Part shown: piece by piece, positions 11,285 to 21,949 of the stretch
Position numbering within the stretch: the stretch's first letter is position 1
Layout: each line of letters begins with the position of its first letter
The notes under the pieces: model-generated
The model's input: only the letters and a program-made list of their open reading frames with translations
What the model was told of the DNA's origin: nothing
Databases searched by the model: none
NCBI GenBank assembly: GCA_022478985.1
Contig: JAKSZP010013543.1
Location: 19,620 to 83,619, forward strand
Reading direction: 5' to 3'
Origin: Massospora cicadina
Taxonomy: Eukaryota; Entomophthoromycota; Entomophthoromycetes; Entomophthorales; Entomophthoraceae
DNA length: 64,000 nt
Made by a program: the position numbers and the translations under genes

Positions 11285-12730
11285 TGTTGCTAACCACAAA
11301 TAAATTAAAAATTCTCTAATCACTGGCCATGGGATATCCAGCCTGCACCAAAGGGGAATTGTCCTGAACCACTGCGCTTGCAGAAACTGCAGAAACAAAA
11401 CTTGTTTTGGATGCAGTGATCAAAAAAGAGGAGCTCTTTTAGGAGTGTGAAGACAAAGAATCAACTTGAAAGTGCAGTTAATCATCTGCGGATAATTGGC
11501 CAACAGAACAGAAAACTTGATGATTGCCTGGATGATGCTACTGAGTGGCTACACTGCGCAGAGCGGATGTTGTAACCTACCTTTTACCAGACTCATCCCC
11601 ATTGGGAAGCGGAAGAGTAAGAGGTTGCTCAGGAAAGATCATTTTATGTCAAATACAAGACTGTATAACAAGCTGAGGGGCTTTTCGCTAAACACGCATG
11701 CAGCGTGTGCTGCTTAACTCATGATGGCAGCTCTGGGGATGATTATGTTTCAACCCAACGAAACCCCCATGTAATGGCATTCCTGCCCATTGAAGAGCCC
11801 TACGCTACCCCTAAAGCAGCTAATAAGATGTGTGCCGCTGGCCCTTATGAGCCAGCTCCTCACCAAGATCCCAGCTATGGGTCTCAAATAAATCCTCAGT
11901 ACATTCCCAATGCTCGCAGCTATGAGTGTGAGAAGGAGGTCTGCATTGACAAGCTACCTCCATTCAACTGCAATTGGAACATCCATGGGTTCTTCAAATG
12001 ATTTGAATTCACAGCGGAAGGTGCCTCAGATTTGCGTAAGGCTAAATTGCTGATACTCGCCCTGGATGTAGGGAGTGCTGACCAAGTCACCTACTATCTT
12101 CCAATAAGTTCAGTTACATACCAAGAAGTGAAGGATACTGTGCTGCGGTTGTTTGGAGGTACCGCAAAGATGTCACAGAAGAAGGCTGAGTTCTTAACCA
12201 TTAGGTTCCAGCATAGTAAGACCCTCACTGCGTTTGCTGAATAATATATGGTGAAAGCCAACATGTTAATCAGGGTGGGGACTTTATTTAAATCCGTGTG
12301 CATTGCAATGACTTCTTGCGGTGAAGCCATACTGTGAGCTTTACAACATCATGATATGACTTTAAATAATGACGTACCCCTGCTCAAGATTGTTCATTTT
12401 TTGCGCCAACTATATGCTACCTTTCCTCCACCCAATACAGAGTGAAAACATACTGCCACCATTGCCAAACCTTCTTATTTGGGGAATTCTCTCGTCCTGT
12501 TCAGAATCCGCTGAGTTACCCCAAGACATTTAACTTCCTTTTTGGACCTGCTTATGATAATCGCCAACAGCCCAACTTCCGCCCTGGTTCTGGTTATGTC
12601 AATTGTCAACAGTCAGACTATCAGCTTGGCCATCTTAAAATAACCAAGGATGTGGGCCCTACAGGGAAATTTTTTTAAATGCGGTAACCCTGGGCTCCTT
12701 GCCCAGTTTCCCCAACCGTTGGGTTCATTA
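11285..12730 (+). pseudogene. Gypsy G gag
   Basis: Degenerate capsid/nucleocapsid region. The frames 11705-12001 (KLPPFNCNWNIHGFFK) and 12032-12244 (DVGSADQVTYYLP...LRLFGG) align with J's gag (KLPPFSHDGNLHGYFK; DVESADQVTCYLP...LQLFGG), which identifies it. Near 12670 a remnant zinc knuckle, FKCGNPGLLAQFP, has lost its first Cys and its His. Gag forms the particle that packages element RNA. Stops separate every segment. Confidence 0.7.
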
Positions 12731-12911
12731 CGTACAGCAAGATCATTACTATTAGGGAAAGGATGGAGCGGAGTAATTACTGGACTCTCTACCTCTGCTA
12801 TCCCAACCCCTCAACGTCCCACCTGAACCTATTAAGGTATATTCAGCATAAATCCCTCAGTACAATGACAAGTTTCTATATCAGCAGCCAGTTGGAGGGG
12901 TAAGTGCTGAC

Positions 12912-13581
12912 ATGAGTGTAAGCCAAGGCCACGGTGGAAGAAGGACCCTAGGAGCAACTGAAGCCTTACGCCTGTCAAATGTTCAAACAAAATTAACATA
13001 CATGCCTGAATTATCCGCAGATATGCCATCACTAAAAAGAGTAAATGTCGCCCTCCCAGTGGACACTATTGTTAAAGAATACCCTAAAATCGTTGAGGAG
13101 ATTATGAGCTTCCTTCGGAAAAGAGATCCTTTAAATTTCCACATATTAAACAGCCAAAATTCTTCTTATGCTGAATGTACATACTGTGACATTGTTGTAG
13201 CCAAAACCAAAACGATGCTATAATAGATATGGTGCCCTGGTCAACATAGTTTACACTAAGTGGTGGCAAAGTTGACATTGAAGCTTGATGTAGATCATCA
13301 AATGGTGTATGGGACCGCTGGATCCAGAAAGCATGGTCTCAGAGGGAGCATATTGTGTGTTGCCCTTGCGGTTTGGGTCAATTGTTGTCATATCTCTTGC
13401 AATAGTGCAACACAGTAGTTACGGCCTGCTAATTGGAACTGCATTTATGCAAAACTTTGGTGCTGTCATTGATATGACGGAGGAGATCTTTGAAATTTTG
13501 GAGCAGCGGATCCTGTTTTTTTACCCCCAGCGGAATACCAAAGGATCTAAAGCATATGGGTCATGTCAACCTCGCCTATAG
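12912..13581 (+). pseudogene. Gypsy G protease region
   Basis: A linker ending ECTYCDIVVAKTKT matches J's ECTYCDIFVQNTK. It is followed at 13217 by AIID and, after a small deletion, ALVNIV, the decayed counterpart of J's AIIDTGAPVNIV protease site. The frame 13309-13581 continues the protease fold with LLIGTAFMQNFGAVID. The catalytic DTG is destroyed. Confidence 0.65.
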
Positions 13582-13639
13582 TGATGCTGTAATTCTGGTG
13601 TGTTACATCAACTAAAGAGGAAAGACCGGGAACATCACC

Positions 13640-13870
13640 AGCAGACATAGGAGTATCAAGGGTTGTCCCTTAGAGCTTCCAGGTCTATATCTAACCCTAC
13701 AGCCACCAAGTAATTGTAAACAACGAGTTAGAGGTGGTAATAGCAATTGGGCTCTATGGGGAGATTTTTGGCCCTTATCAGCAATTATGGCTTGAGCCTC
13801 ATGTGGCTCCAGGCATTAATTTTTGGGACACTAAGAAATCTAGGTTTTATTAGAGAACCTATAAAGAAAT
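13640..13870 (+). pseudogene. Gypsy G dUTPase-like segment
   Basis: The frame HQVIVNNELEVVIAIGLYGEI near 13700-13770, then LEPHVAPGINFWDT, aligns with J's GHQCIVGTELEINVPKGLYGEI and LKPHVAPG. The V-x-T-x-LE-I-x-VP-x-GLYGEI pattern is that of trimeric dUTPases. Function in the element is inferred (limiting uracil in cDNA). The domain is too degraded to be active. Confidence 0.55.
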
Positions 13871-13899
13871 CACTGAAGATCAGCTGACATCAAATAGTT

Positions 13900-14157
13900 G
13901 CATATTTACACTTGACCCCTGTGGAGAAGGTTCTTCAGGCTCACAAATTTGAGTTGTTTGATGAATTTGGTCAACCCACTGAACTGCAGCCCAGTGTAAT
14001 GGCAGTGGTACCATGCAAAAGTTAATGGTTTATCAGAAGATCAGAAAGATCGTGTGAGTGCTTTATTTCAAAAATATAAGGAGATTTTTGCAGTCAATGA
14101 CCACAATTTAGGGTGCACTCAGGGGGTATTCCATTGATTGGTAAATGGGGATCATCC
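13900..14157 (+). pseudogene. Gypsy G RT, part 1
   Basis: Linker and N-terminal edge of RT, reading through VNGDHPVRKT up to the insertion point of H. The last five bases, CATCC (14153-14157), are duplicated after H at 21564-21568. Reading resumes at 21569. Confidence 0.6.
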
Positions 14158-15649
14158 TGTCAGGAAAACGGCATAAGAAGTTTAGACTGGCATGCCAGTC
14201 AGGGTGTATAAGCACCCAAAAGCAATCCAGAATGCCACTGGCATTGCCACTCGAATGACATTGTATGGTTAAGGAGGCTGGGTAACAATGGCTTGTTGAT
14301 GTGTGGCGGGAAAGAAAAGGAAAGCAAAAATGAACCAAACTGATGTAATCCCAGACCATGCGGGCCTTACTTCAGGGGTATGCACCACTGGATTAATTGC
14401 TTCAGGATCCAATGGAAGGGGTCTTCACTGAAAGCAGAGACAAGGGTAAGGATCCTTGCTTGAAGGTGAGATATGTGGGGCCACAGGATTCCAATATCCT
14501 GGTTTTGGATAGCTTCAACAATGGGATTGAACTCCCAGAAATTTCTTACACGATGGATCCAGTTGACTATGTTGGGTGCAATTGTGACCATTAAAAACTG
14601 GTATAGCCCATCCAGTATAGGGGCTGATGGGCCACCAAGTTAGTGCCATTGGGACTTTGGCAATAAGAATAGAAGTAAAATAAAAAATTTGTGGACAAGT
14701 GGGAATTTTATTGAAAGTAAAAGTAAGAAATTGACCAACAATTTCCTCAGTGTGACGCTACTGATTAAATAGTGTTTTATTTGGGTCATCTTGTCAAAGC
14801 AATGGGATTGGGGCCCTCAAATTTAACCTTACCTGGCAAATTTTTGGGGGGGGGAAATGATTCTAATCTGAACTGACATCTAAGGATTTGGTGGCAGTCT
14901 GAGTTGCTATCAGTTTTTCGCAAATGCCTAATCTGAGGTTTTACTGCATTTACGTTGGTTAGTGTGATGGCATCTGGCCTGACGGGCATGGGAATCCCCC
15001 TAGGGCTACCCCACATAGGGGCGGTCCCAATGGGTTAGAAACGAGTTTAGGATGGCCAACCCAGCCATGCCCAGTCGCTGGAGTGTTCATTTAGCCAAAT
15101 GTGTTCCATCAAGCACCAATCTCAATTTTTAAAATTGGGGGTTTTGAACTATTGGAAACCATACCTGATGGTGATACCTTCTCATTGGGGATTGTACTTG
15201 ACGATTTTGAGGGGAGTTTGGCATCAGCAACTGTACTGATCAATGGCTCGATGCCATCAGCAATTTTAACTGAGAATTTATTACTTGTCCCTTTCCAACT
15301 AATAGTTTCTCACCCATTGGACTTTATTCCCATTGATTTTGGACATTTTGGCTTCAATTCTGTGCATTCAGCGCCATCAGATTTATATTATCTCTCCCAC
15401 TAGTTGTGAAGATGGTTACCAATGATTTTGGCACAGATTTCCTCAATTAGGCGGACTAATTCAGTGGAGGCAAACTTGAGAACTGGGGGAGGAATCTTCA
15501 GAGGGGTCGCTGTTACCCAACACTTGTCTACCACGTGGGTGAGTTCACCCTGGGTGATAAGGGGTGCAGCCGCCCTCTTTGGACCCTTCTTAATCGTAAA
15601 TAGGAAAATCGCATAATCCGTGCAAAGGGGACGTTTCCCTGGACTTACA
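14158..15649 (-). repeat. 3' LTR of chromovirus H
   Basis: 1,492 bp, matching 20116-21563 with scattered substitutions and indels. Open frames inside it are mirrored imperfectly in the other LTR and are not genes. Confidence 0.88.
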
Positions 15650-15769
15650 TTACCCTTTTCCTTTCTCCAAAGGAGGGGTTCCACCTTCAGGAAACTGCGT
15701 GAGAACGGCATTTTTGTGAGCCTTGGGCAATTTGATGGCCATTAAAGTTGCAAATTTTTTTTTGGGGGG

Positions 15770-15905
15770 GACAGGGAGCATTGGTATGGGAAACATGAAA
15801 CACCTCGACTAATTCCATGTATTTTGTGCAACTGTGGGCCTTGACCCAGCTGTTCTCATAGGCTAGATAACCCTTCCAAGAGACGAGTATTGAACTGAGC
15901 TCCAA
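15770..15905 (-). pseudogene. Chromodomain at the end of H integrase
   Basis: LVSWKGYLAYENSWVKAHSC (minus) has the aromatic/WKGY...ENSW signature of a chromodomain, which in chromoviruses guides integration to heterochromatin. The preceding strand is partly lost, and a homopolymer frameshift (T/G run near 15750-15770) follows. Element M carries the homologous YLAAWKGYPSYENSWV. Confidence 0.75.
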
Positions 15906-17284
15906 GGTTTGTGGGATGCTAAAATGCTCTCCGCTTTGGCCTCCTTCGCATCATCAATCACTATCATCTTAGGTTCTGATGGGATAGTCCCCTTAAATGG
16001 GGACAGCTGAGTTATGTAAAAGACTGATGTTGTTTCCAGTAATATGGCAACTTTAACCAGAAAGAACTATTGCCTAGATCCTCCTCCACCAAGTGGGGCC
16101 TGAAAGCTTGCTTGAAAACTTCTGGGAGGGTGCCTGCATCTGCAAATGGCGCGTATCAAGCATGACATATGAGACCTAACAATATTATGGCTAGGAAGCC
16201 GCTTTCAATCCGAAAAACGCTTATAGCCACAAATAGACTTAGTGAGATGCTCTCACACTAAGGACTGAGAAGGCCAGATGTTCTCAGCATGACCTATGGC
16301 AGCCGGGCCTCTGGACGCAGACAAGAAATGACCAAAAACGAGGGGTTATACCCATAAGTTGCTTCATAGGAGGAAAACCCCTTAGAGGCATGAGTTTCAT
16401 TGTTATAAGCAAATTGAGCAAGAGGAAGGTCATTTGAACCAGGTATTCTGCACAGATTCAGCATTGCAGCGCAAGTACTGTTCCAAGATGTGATTAACCC
16501 AATTGGTTTGTCCATCAGACTGAGGATGATATACTACGGAATGACAGGGTGTGAATTTTAAAATGGATAAAAGCTCATTTCAGAACTACACTGTAAACTG
16601 GGGGCACGGTCGCTGACTTTCTCCTGCAGGAGGCCAAACATAGAAAATACATGGCGCATGAAGAGATGGGAAGTTTCTTCTGACAAAATTTTGAAAGACC
16701 ATGGAATAAATAGGGAAAATTTTATAAACAATTGACCACCACCATCACCGCAGTAAATCTGTTAGAATAAGGAAGTTTGACAATAAAATTCATGGACACT
16801 GATGTCCATGGACCCTCCACCTGTTGTAAAGGGTAAATGAGACCATTCTTTCCTGATTGATCTGACTTGGCCCACGTGCAGGTAACACAATCAGCGATCC
16901 AGAATAGTACTTCTTTCGATAAGCCCACCCAATCATAAGTCTGCATAATCAAATTAATACATTTCTTATTACCCGGATGACCAATTGTGGGGGGTCATGA
17001 TGAGTCCAAAAACTTTGGCTCTAAAAAGAGGAGGAACCCACACCCATAACCAAAAATAAATAAGGCCCTCCATCAAGGAATATAGGGAATTTTTATTAGC
17101 TGGAAGAGCAATTGTTCAATAGCTTTAATCCTTCAGAAGAGGTCATTTGAGCTGCTAAAAACTGTGAAATAAGAGGCGCATCAGAAGCTAAGTCTACTGA
17201 TGAGACCATGGGAGGTACAATGGTTAAGATTTGGGTGGTGGGAATCACAGTGACCAGATCTGCTTCATCTGATCCATGGGGCAA
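15906..17284 (-). pseudogene. Chromovirus H integrase
   Basis: From right to left: a zinc-binding remnant near 16890-16950 (DCVTCTWAKS), then the catalytic core start SVSMNFIVKLP, where the first catalytic Asp of M-D-F is now Asn (16788-16790). Then PLAQFAYNNETHASKGFSSYEATYG near 16360-16440, typical of the core's end. Many stops. The first part (17096-17284) is the RNase H-integrase linker. Confidence 0.7.
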
Positions 17285-18556
17285 TGATCAGGGTTGTGAC
17301 TAAGGAATAAGAAGCAACTTTGATGCACCTTTCACAAACTCATATTTAAACTTTTAAATTACATAAATTCTATTAGGTGTGAGCTTGCCTTTGTGCCAAC
17401 TTCTGTGGTTTACAAATATACAGAAGGATTGGTGATCTGTACAAACTGTTAACTCATGCTGAGTGACTTGTAACAGATACCGCAAATGAGTCAAAGCCTA
17501 TGTTACGCCTTCCAACTCCTTATTGTAGACCTACCAGGATTGTTCAGTAGAGGAGAATTTGTGGGAAAAGTAAGTGACTGGATGTTCTAAACAGTCGTGC
17601 TCCTGAAGCAGAACAGTCCCAACTGCAACAGATGAGGCATCACATGCAATGATATAGGATTTGGAAGGGTCAGTGTGTTTTAGGATGGGGGCGATAAGAA
17701 CACCTCTTTAATTGACTCAGAGGCCTGCTGGCACTCGTGTGTCTAATGAAAGGGAACATTCTTACCCGTGAGGGGGTGAAGTGGAGCGGCTAAATGATAA
17801 AGGGCTGGGAAAATTTCTTCAGAAAAATGGTTGTGCCCAAAAAGCTTCTTATTTTTTTGGGCTGTTGGAGTTGGCCATTCACTGATAGCGTCCAACTTGT
17901 TGGGGGGAATAGCATACTCATCTTTTAGGACAGGATTACCCAAAAAGGTAATCTCCTCCCTATAAAACTCACATCCTGAAAGATTGACAAACAGGCCCGC
18001 CTTGTGCAGTTCAGCCACTCTTGCTTTAAAGTCCTTTGCATGTTGTTCAGGAGTCAGGGAGTGAACCAAAATATTGTCAATGTATTTGACCACGCAAGTA
18101 AATTGAAAATCACCCAGCACATTATCAAGCATTCTTTGAGATGTGGCCGGTGCATTCTTCAACCCAAAGGGCATTACTCAAAATTGAAAAATACCCCTTT
18201 TTTATTTGAGTAGCAGTAAGCCATTCCTGACCTTCCATCACTCAAATTTAGTTAAAGCCATTAACAAGAACAAGCTTAGAGAACACATGAAACTTGGCAA
18301 TCACTTGGCCGATAGTTTTCTCCAGGAGTAAAGGGTAGGGATCATGAGCTGTAATTTTATTCAGGTGACCATAGTCCACGTAGGGATGGAGGGAACCATC
18401 GGCCTTATTGGCAAAAACGATGGGAGAAGCAACTAGTGATGTCTCATTAAACAACCACCCTTTCTTAAGCATGTTGTCCAACCAAGCATTAAGAGCAGCC
18501 TCCTCCTCCACTGCATGTGGGTACAACGGGCATTTAATATTCATCACCTGCACCAT
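17285..18556 (-). pseudogene. Chromovirus H reverse transcriptase and RNase H
   Basis: RT opens at 18556 with PLYPHAVEEEAALNAWLDNM and FANKADGSLHPYVDYGHLN. The second block 18174-17743 starts MPFGLKNAPATSQRM and carries the active site as YIDN (18073-18084), the second catalytic Asp changed to Asn. RNase H follows with EHPVTYFSHKFSSTEQ near 17540 and CTDHQSF near 17430. Frames are separated by stops. Confidence 0.8.
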
Positions 18557-18779
18557 TGATCTAAACCCTAAATCGAATTTAGTATGAAGGGGAGATGGTC
18601 CACCTTCTCAGAATCGAAGATACTTTGATAACCCATTAATGCCTCAGGGAAAACCGATGGAAGGCCCACAGGGGAAACGGAGGAAGCGATGGAACTGCGG
18701 CTTTGAGTTTTAGTAAGGGTATCTACTAGAGGGAACTCCCCCTCCTTCTAATCATTAGAAAATGACAAAGTACAAGAAT

Positions 18780-20115
18780 CCAGGTGGTTTCTAACATGTT
18801 GTCAGTGCCACCATCCTACCCCCAAAATTACTGGAAACACCAAATTTAGCATTGTAAAGAACTGATCGCAAAAAAGCTTAACTGATAAATAGAGTAAGGT
18901 ACTGGGCAGTCAAACTAGGTATGAGTGCTATGAGGCTGATGAAGTGTCCATCGATGTAGGACCCCAAGTCCAGGTCAAGTTCCATCTGGTGGGCTATCTT
19001 TACACTCATAAAATTATCCGTTGATCTAGTAACCACCAATGCCTCAAAGGATATTTGGTGAGCTCTGACAATAATCTTCATGGGCAATAAAAATAGGAGA
19101 AGTTTTGTTTATTGGCAGATTTGGTCATCTCTGCTGTAACTGAAGAGATAGCTAGCAAATTAGGGGAAAGGTCGGGGTCCTTTTTGGGAGTAGAGATGGG
19201 AAGAGTAAGGGTTTTGGGAACCAGCTTCTTCAATCTGGTATTTTACTGACTCATTAATAGATGAGTCAGGATAATTTGACTCAGGCGCGGGGATATTGGC
19301 TGACTCTGGGGCCAATAGCAATACTGGTTCAACTTTGAGAAAAGAATCCAAGTCGTTATTGGGTAGCCCAATCATATAATTTCCCACCTGAAGGTGGGGA
19401 GCATGGCGAAGTGAGGCATAGATGGAGTTCACAGCCTTACACATTTGCTCCACTGATCCCATAGTGGTGGACCAAACTTTATGATGAGCAGAGGCAGAAT
19501 CCAATTCTGATCTAAAAAATTCTTGGAGAATATCATTAGAAAACTCAACCGCGGGAGCCTATTCAAAGAAGGTTGTGATCAAAGAGGCCAAGTTAGGGGC
19601 TTTGGCCATAAAGAAGCGTAATTAAAATATCGATCTGAATGTAACACAGGGGGTTTTAAAGCTTCCAATGCTGCTGCAACAAGTGAGGTAGAATCCCCCA
19701 CATGTTCCGTGGAACGCAGAAGTCCTCACATAACAATGGGCTTCCCTTCTAATGCATCCAAAAGGGCAACACCTTATTGGGCGTTGATTAGTAAAGCGGC
19801 ATTATACAGGGAAATGGCAGAACGCACTTGTACCTTGGCAAGGGCGTCGAGGACTTGATTAGAAATATCTTGGGAGGCAGCACTTAAATTCCCTTCTTGA
19901 ACATAGGTTTTGGGTAAAGTAGTGATCTGCAGGGCTCTGCTGCCATGGAGAAGTTTCTCCAAGGCATTTGAACTCTATTCACCAAATTAGCGACTGACCA
20001 AACAAACAGCAGGAGAAAACTACTGACTGCACGTTCATTTGGTAAAGGGTTACCACTGCAGCACCCAACTCAAAGAGAAGGGCAGAAATAGCAGGAAACA
20101 ATGGTTAGTCTATTA
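18780..20115 (-). pseudogene. Chromovirus H gag and protease
   Basis: The protease is recognisable from LVVTRSTDNFMSVKIAHQ (about 19036-18990), a decayed LVDSGATDNFM site whose catalytic Asp is gone. Upstream frames 19160-19504 and 19774-19962 fill the gag position but have no diagnostic motif left. No zinc knuckle was found. Confidence 0.55.
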
Positions 20116-21563
20116 TGTCAGGAATACGGCATAAGAAGTTTAGCCTGACTGCCAGTCAGGTGCATAAGCACCCAAAAAGCAAGCCAGAATGCCAGTGACA
20201 TTGTTACTCAAACGAAGATGTATGATGCAGGAAGCTGGGTAACAATGGCTCATTGATGTGCAGCAATAGAGAAAATGAAACTGAAAATGAACCAAACTGA
20301 TGTAATCCAAGACCATGCGGGCCTTACTGCAGGGGTATGCACCACTGGATTAATTGCTTCAGGATCCAATGGAAGGGGTCTTCATTAAAGCAGAGACAAG
20401 GAGGCGGATCCTTACTTAAAGGTGAGATATGTGAGGCACAATATTTCAAATCCTGGTAGTGGATAGCTTCAACAATGGGATTAAACTCCCAGAAATTTCT
20501 TACACGATGGATCCAGTTGACTATGGTTGCACAATTGTGACCATCAAAACTGGTATAGTCCATTCAGTATAGGGGCCGATGGGCTACCAAGTTAGTGCCA
20601 TCAGGGCTTTGGCAAGAAGAATAGAAGTAAATAAAAAATTTGTGGACAAGTGAGGATTTTATTGAAAGTTAAAGTAAGAAATTGACCAACACTTCCCTCA
20701 GTGTGGAATGACTAGATATAAAGTGTTCAATTTGGGTCAGCTTGTCAAAGCAACATCAGGGCCCTCATAATTGATCTAACGTGGTGAATTTTTGGGGAGA
20801 GGGAAATAATTTTAATCTGAACTGACATTGAAGGATTTGGTGGTAGGCAAGTCACTATCAGTTTGTCCACAAATGCCTGACCCAAGGCTTTACTGCATTT
20901 ACATTGACTAGCATGACAGCATCTAGCCTGGTAACCAATGGGAATCACCTTGGCCACCCCACATAGGGGTGGTCCCAACAGGTCAGATTTGGGTTCAGGA
21001 TGGCCAACCCACATGTGCCTGGTCGCTGGAGTTTTTGTTCAGCCAAATGAGTTCCTTCAAGCACCTATCCTGGTTTCTGAAATTGGGGTTTTCAAACTAT
21101 TGGCAAACATACCTGATGATGATACCTGCTCATTGGGGATTGTCCCCAACAATTTTGAGGGGAGTTTGACATTGGCGATTTTGAGCAAGAACTTATTACT
21201 TGTCCCCTTATGACTATTAATTTATTGCCCTTTAGGCTTTATTTCCATTAATTTTGGACATTTTGGCTTTGATTCTGTGGATTTGGCGCCATCAGTTTTA
21301 TAAAATCCCTCCTGCTCATGGAGAAGATAATTACTGATGCTTTCAGTGCAGATTTCCTTTATTTAGCAAACTAATTTGGCAGAGGCAATCACAGGAACCA
21401 GGGGAGGAATCTTTAGAGGGATTGCTGTTACTCAGTGCTCATCTACCACATGGGCGAGGTCGCCCTGGGTGATGAGGGGTACAGCTGCCATCTTCACACC
21501 CTTTTATTTGAAATTTGGAAAATCGCATGGTCCATCAAAAGGGGACGTTCCTCAGGACTTACA
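20116..21563 (-). repeat. 5' LTR of chromovirus H
   Basis: 1,448 bp, the partner of 14158-15649; followed on the right by TSD CATCC. The first bases inside the element (minus) show no TGG-starting PBS. Confidence 0.88.
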
Positions 21564-21568
21564 CATCC

Positions 21569-21829
21569 CCACATCAGGTCATGCCAATCCGCCAATCTAT
21601 AGTAGCTAAAAAGTGGTAACTGAGGAAATTGAAAAACTTCTAGAGCAAGGGTCGCTCAAACATTTAAAGAGTCCATGGGCTTTTCCCGTTCTAATTGTCA
21701 TAAAAGAAGGACAGTACCAACTGGGTAGTGATAGACTTCCAGAAGCTCAACAGTATCACCAAGAAGGAATCATATTCCTTTCTGTGGATTTACAATGTCC
21801 TGGATCAGTTGGGAGGAGCTCACTATTTA
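21569..21829 (+). pseudogene. Gypsy G RT, part 2
   Basis: VTEEIEKLLEQGSLKHLKSP and FPVLIVIKEGQYQ are the N-terminal RT motifs, followed in shifted frame by the SYxFL...LDQLGGAHY region. It is interrupted at 21829 inside the GAHYF segment by LINE D and resumes at 27233. Confidence 0.7.
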
Positions 21830-21949
21830 TTTATATGAGGATGGCCGACCAGGGGACAGACACATTTAATATGTAGGGAAGAGGAAAACGGAAAACAGAA
21901 GAGGGAAGAGAGCGCAAAACAAAAGAATTCAAAAGATACGACTTGGCAC

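Larger units (their letters stand above)
14158..21563 (-). mobile_element. Chromovirus H (complete Ty3/gypsy element, degraded)
   Basis: 7,406-bp element on the minus strand with LTRs 20116-21563 (5') and 14158-15649 (3'), both TGTCAGGAA...GGACTTACA as read on plus, flanked by perfect 5-bp TSD CATCC. A purine tract GGAGAAAGGAAAAGGG (minus) borders the 3' LTR at about 15652-15668. Order in transcription: gag, protease, RT, RNase H, integrase, chromodomain. It is inserted in the RT of G. No G/J-type PBS follows its 5' LTR. Confidence 0.9.

Noticed and set aside
14158..15649. Open frames of 60-100 codons in the LTRs of H (for example plus 15101-15403 and 20938-21213)
   Set aside because: They lie in LTRs and are not conserved in frame between the two LTRs; no domain.
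14158..15649. A two-copy 1.45-kb direct repeat as a segmental duplication (with 20116-21563)
   Set aside because: TG...CA ends, a 5-bp TSD and a gypsy pol between them make the copies an LTR pair.
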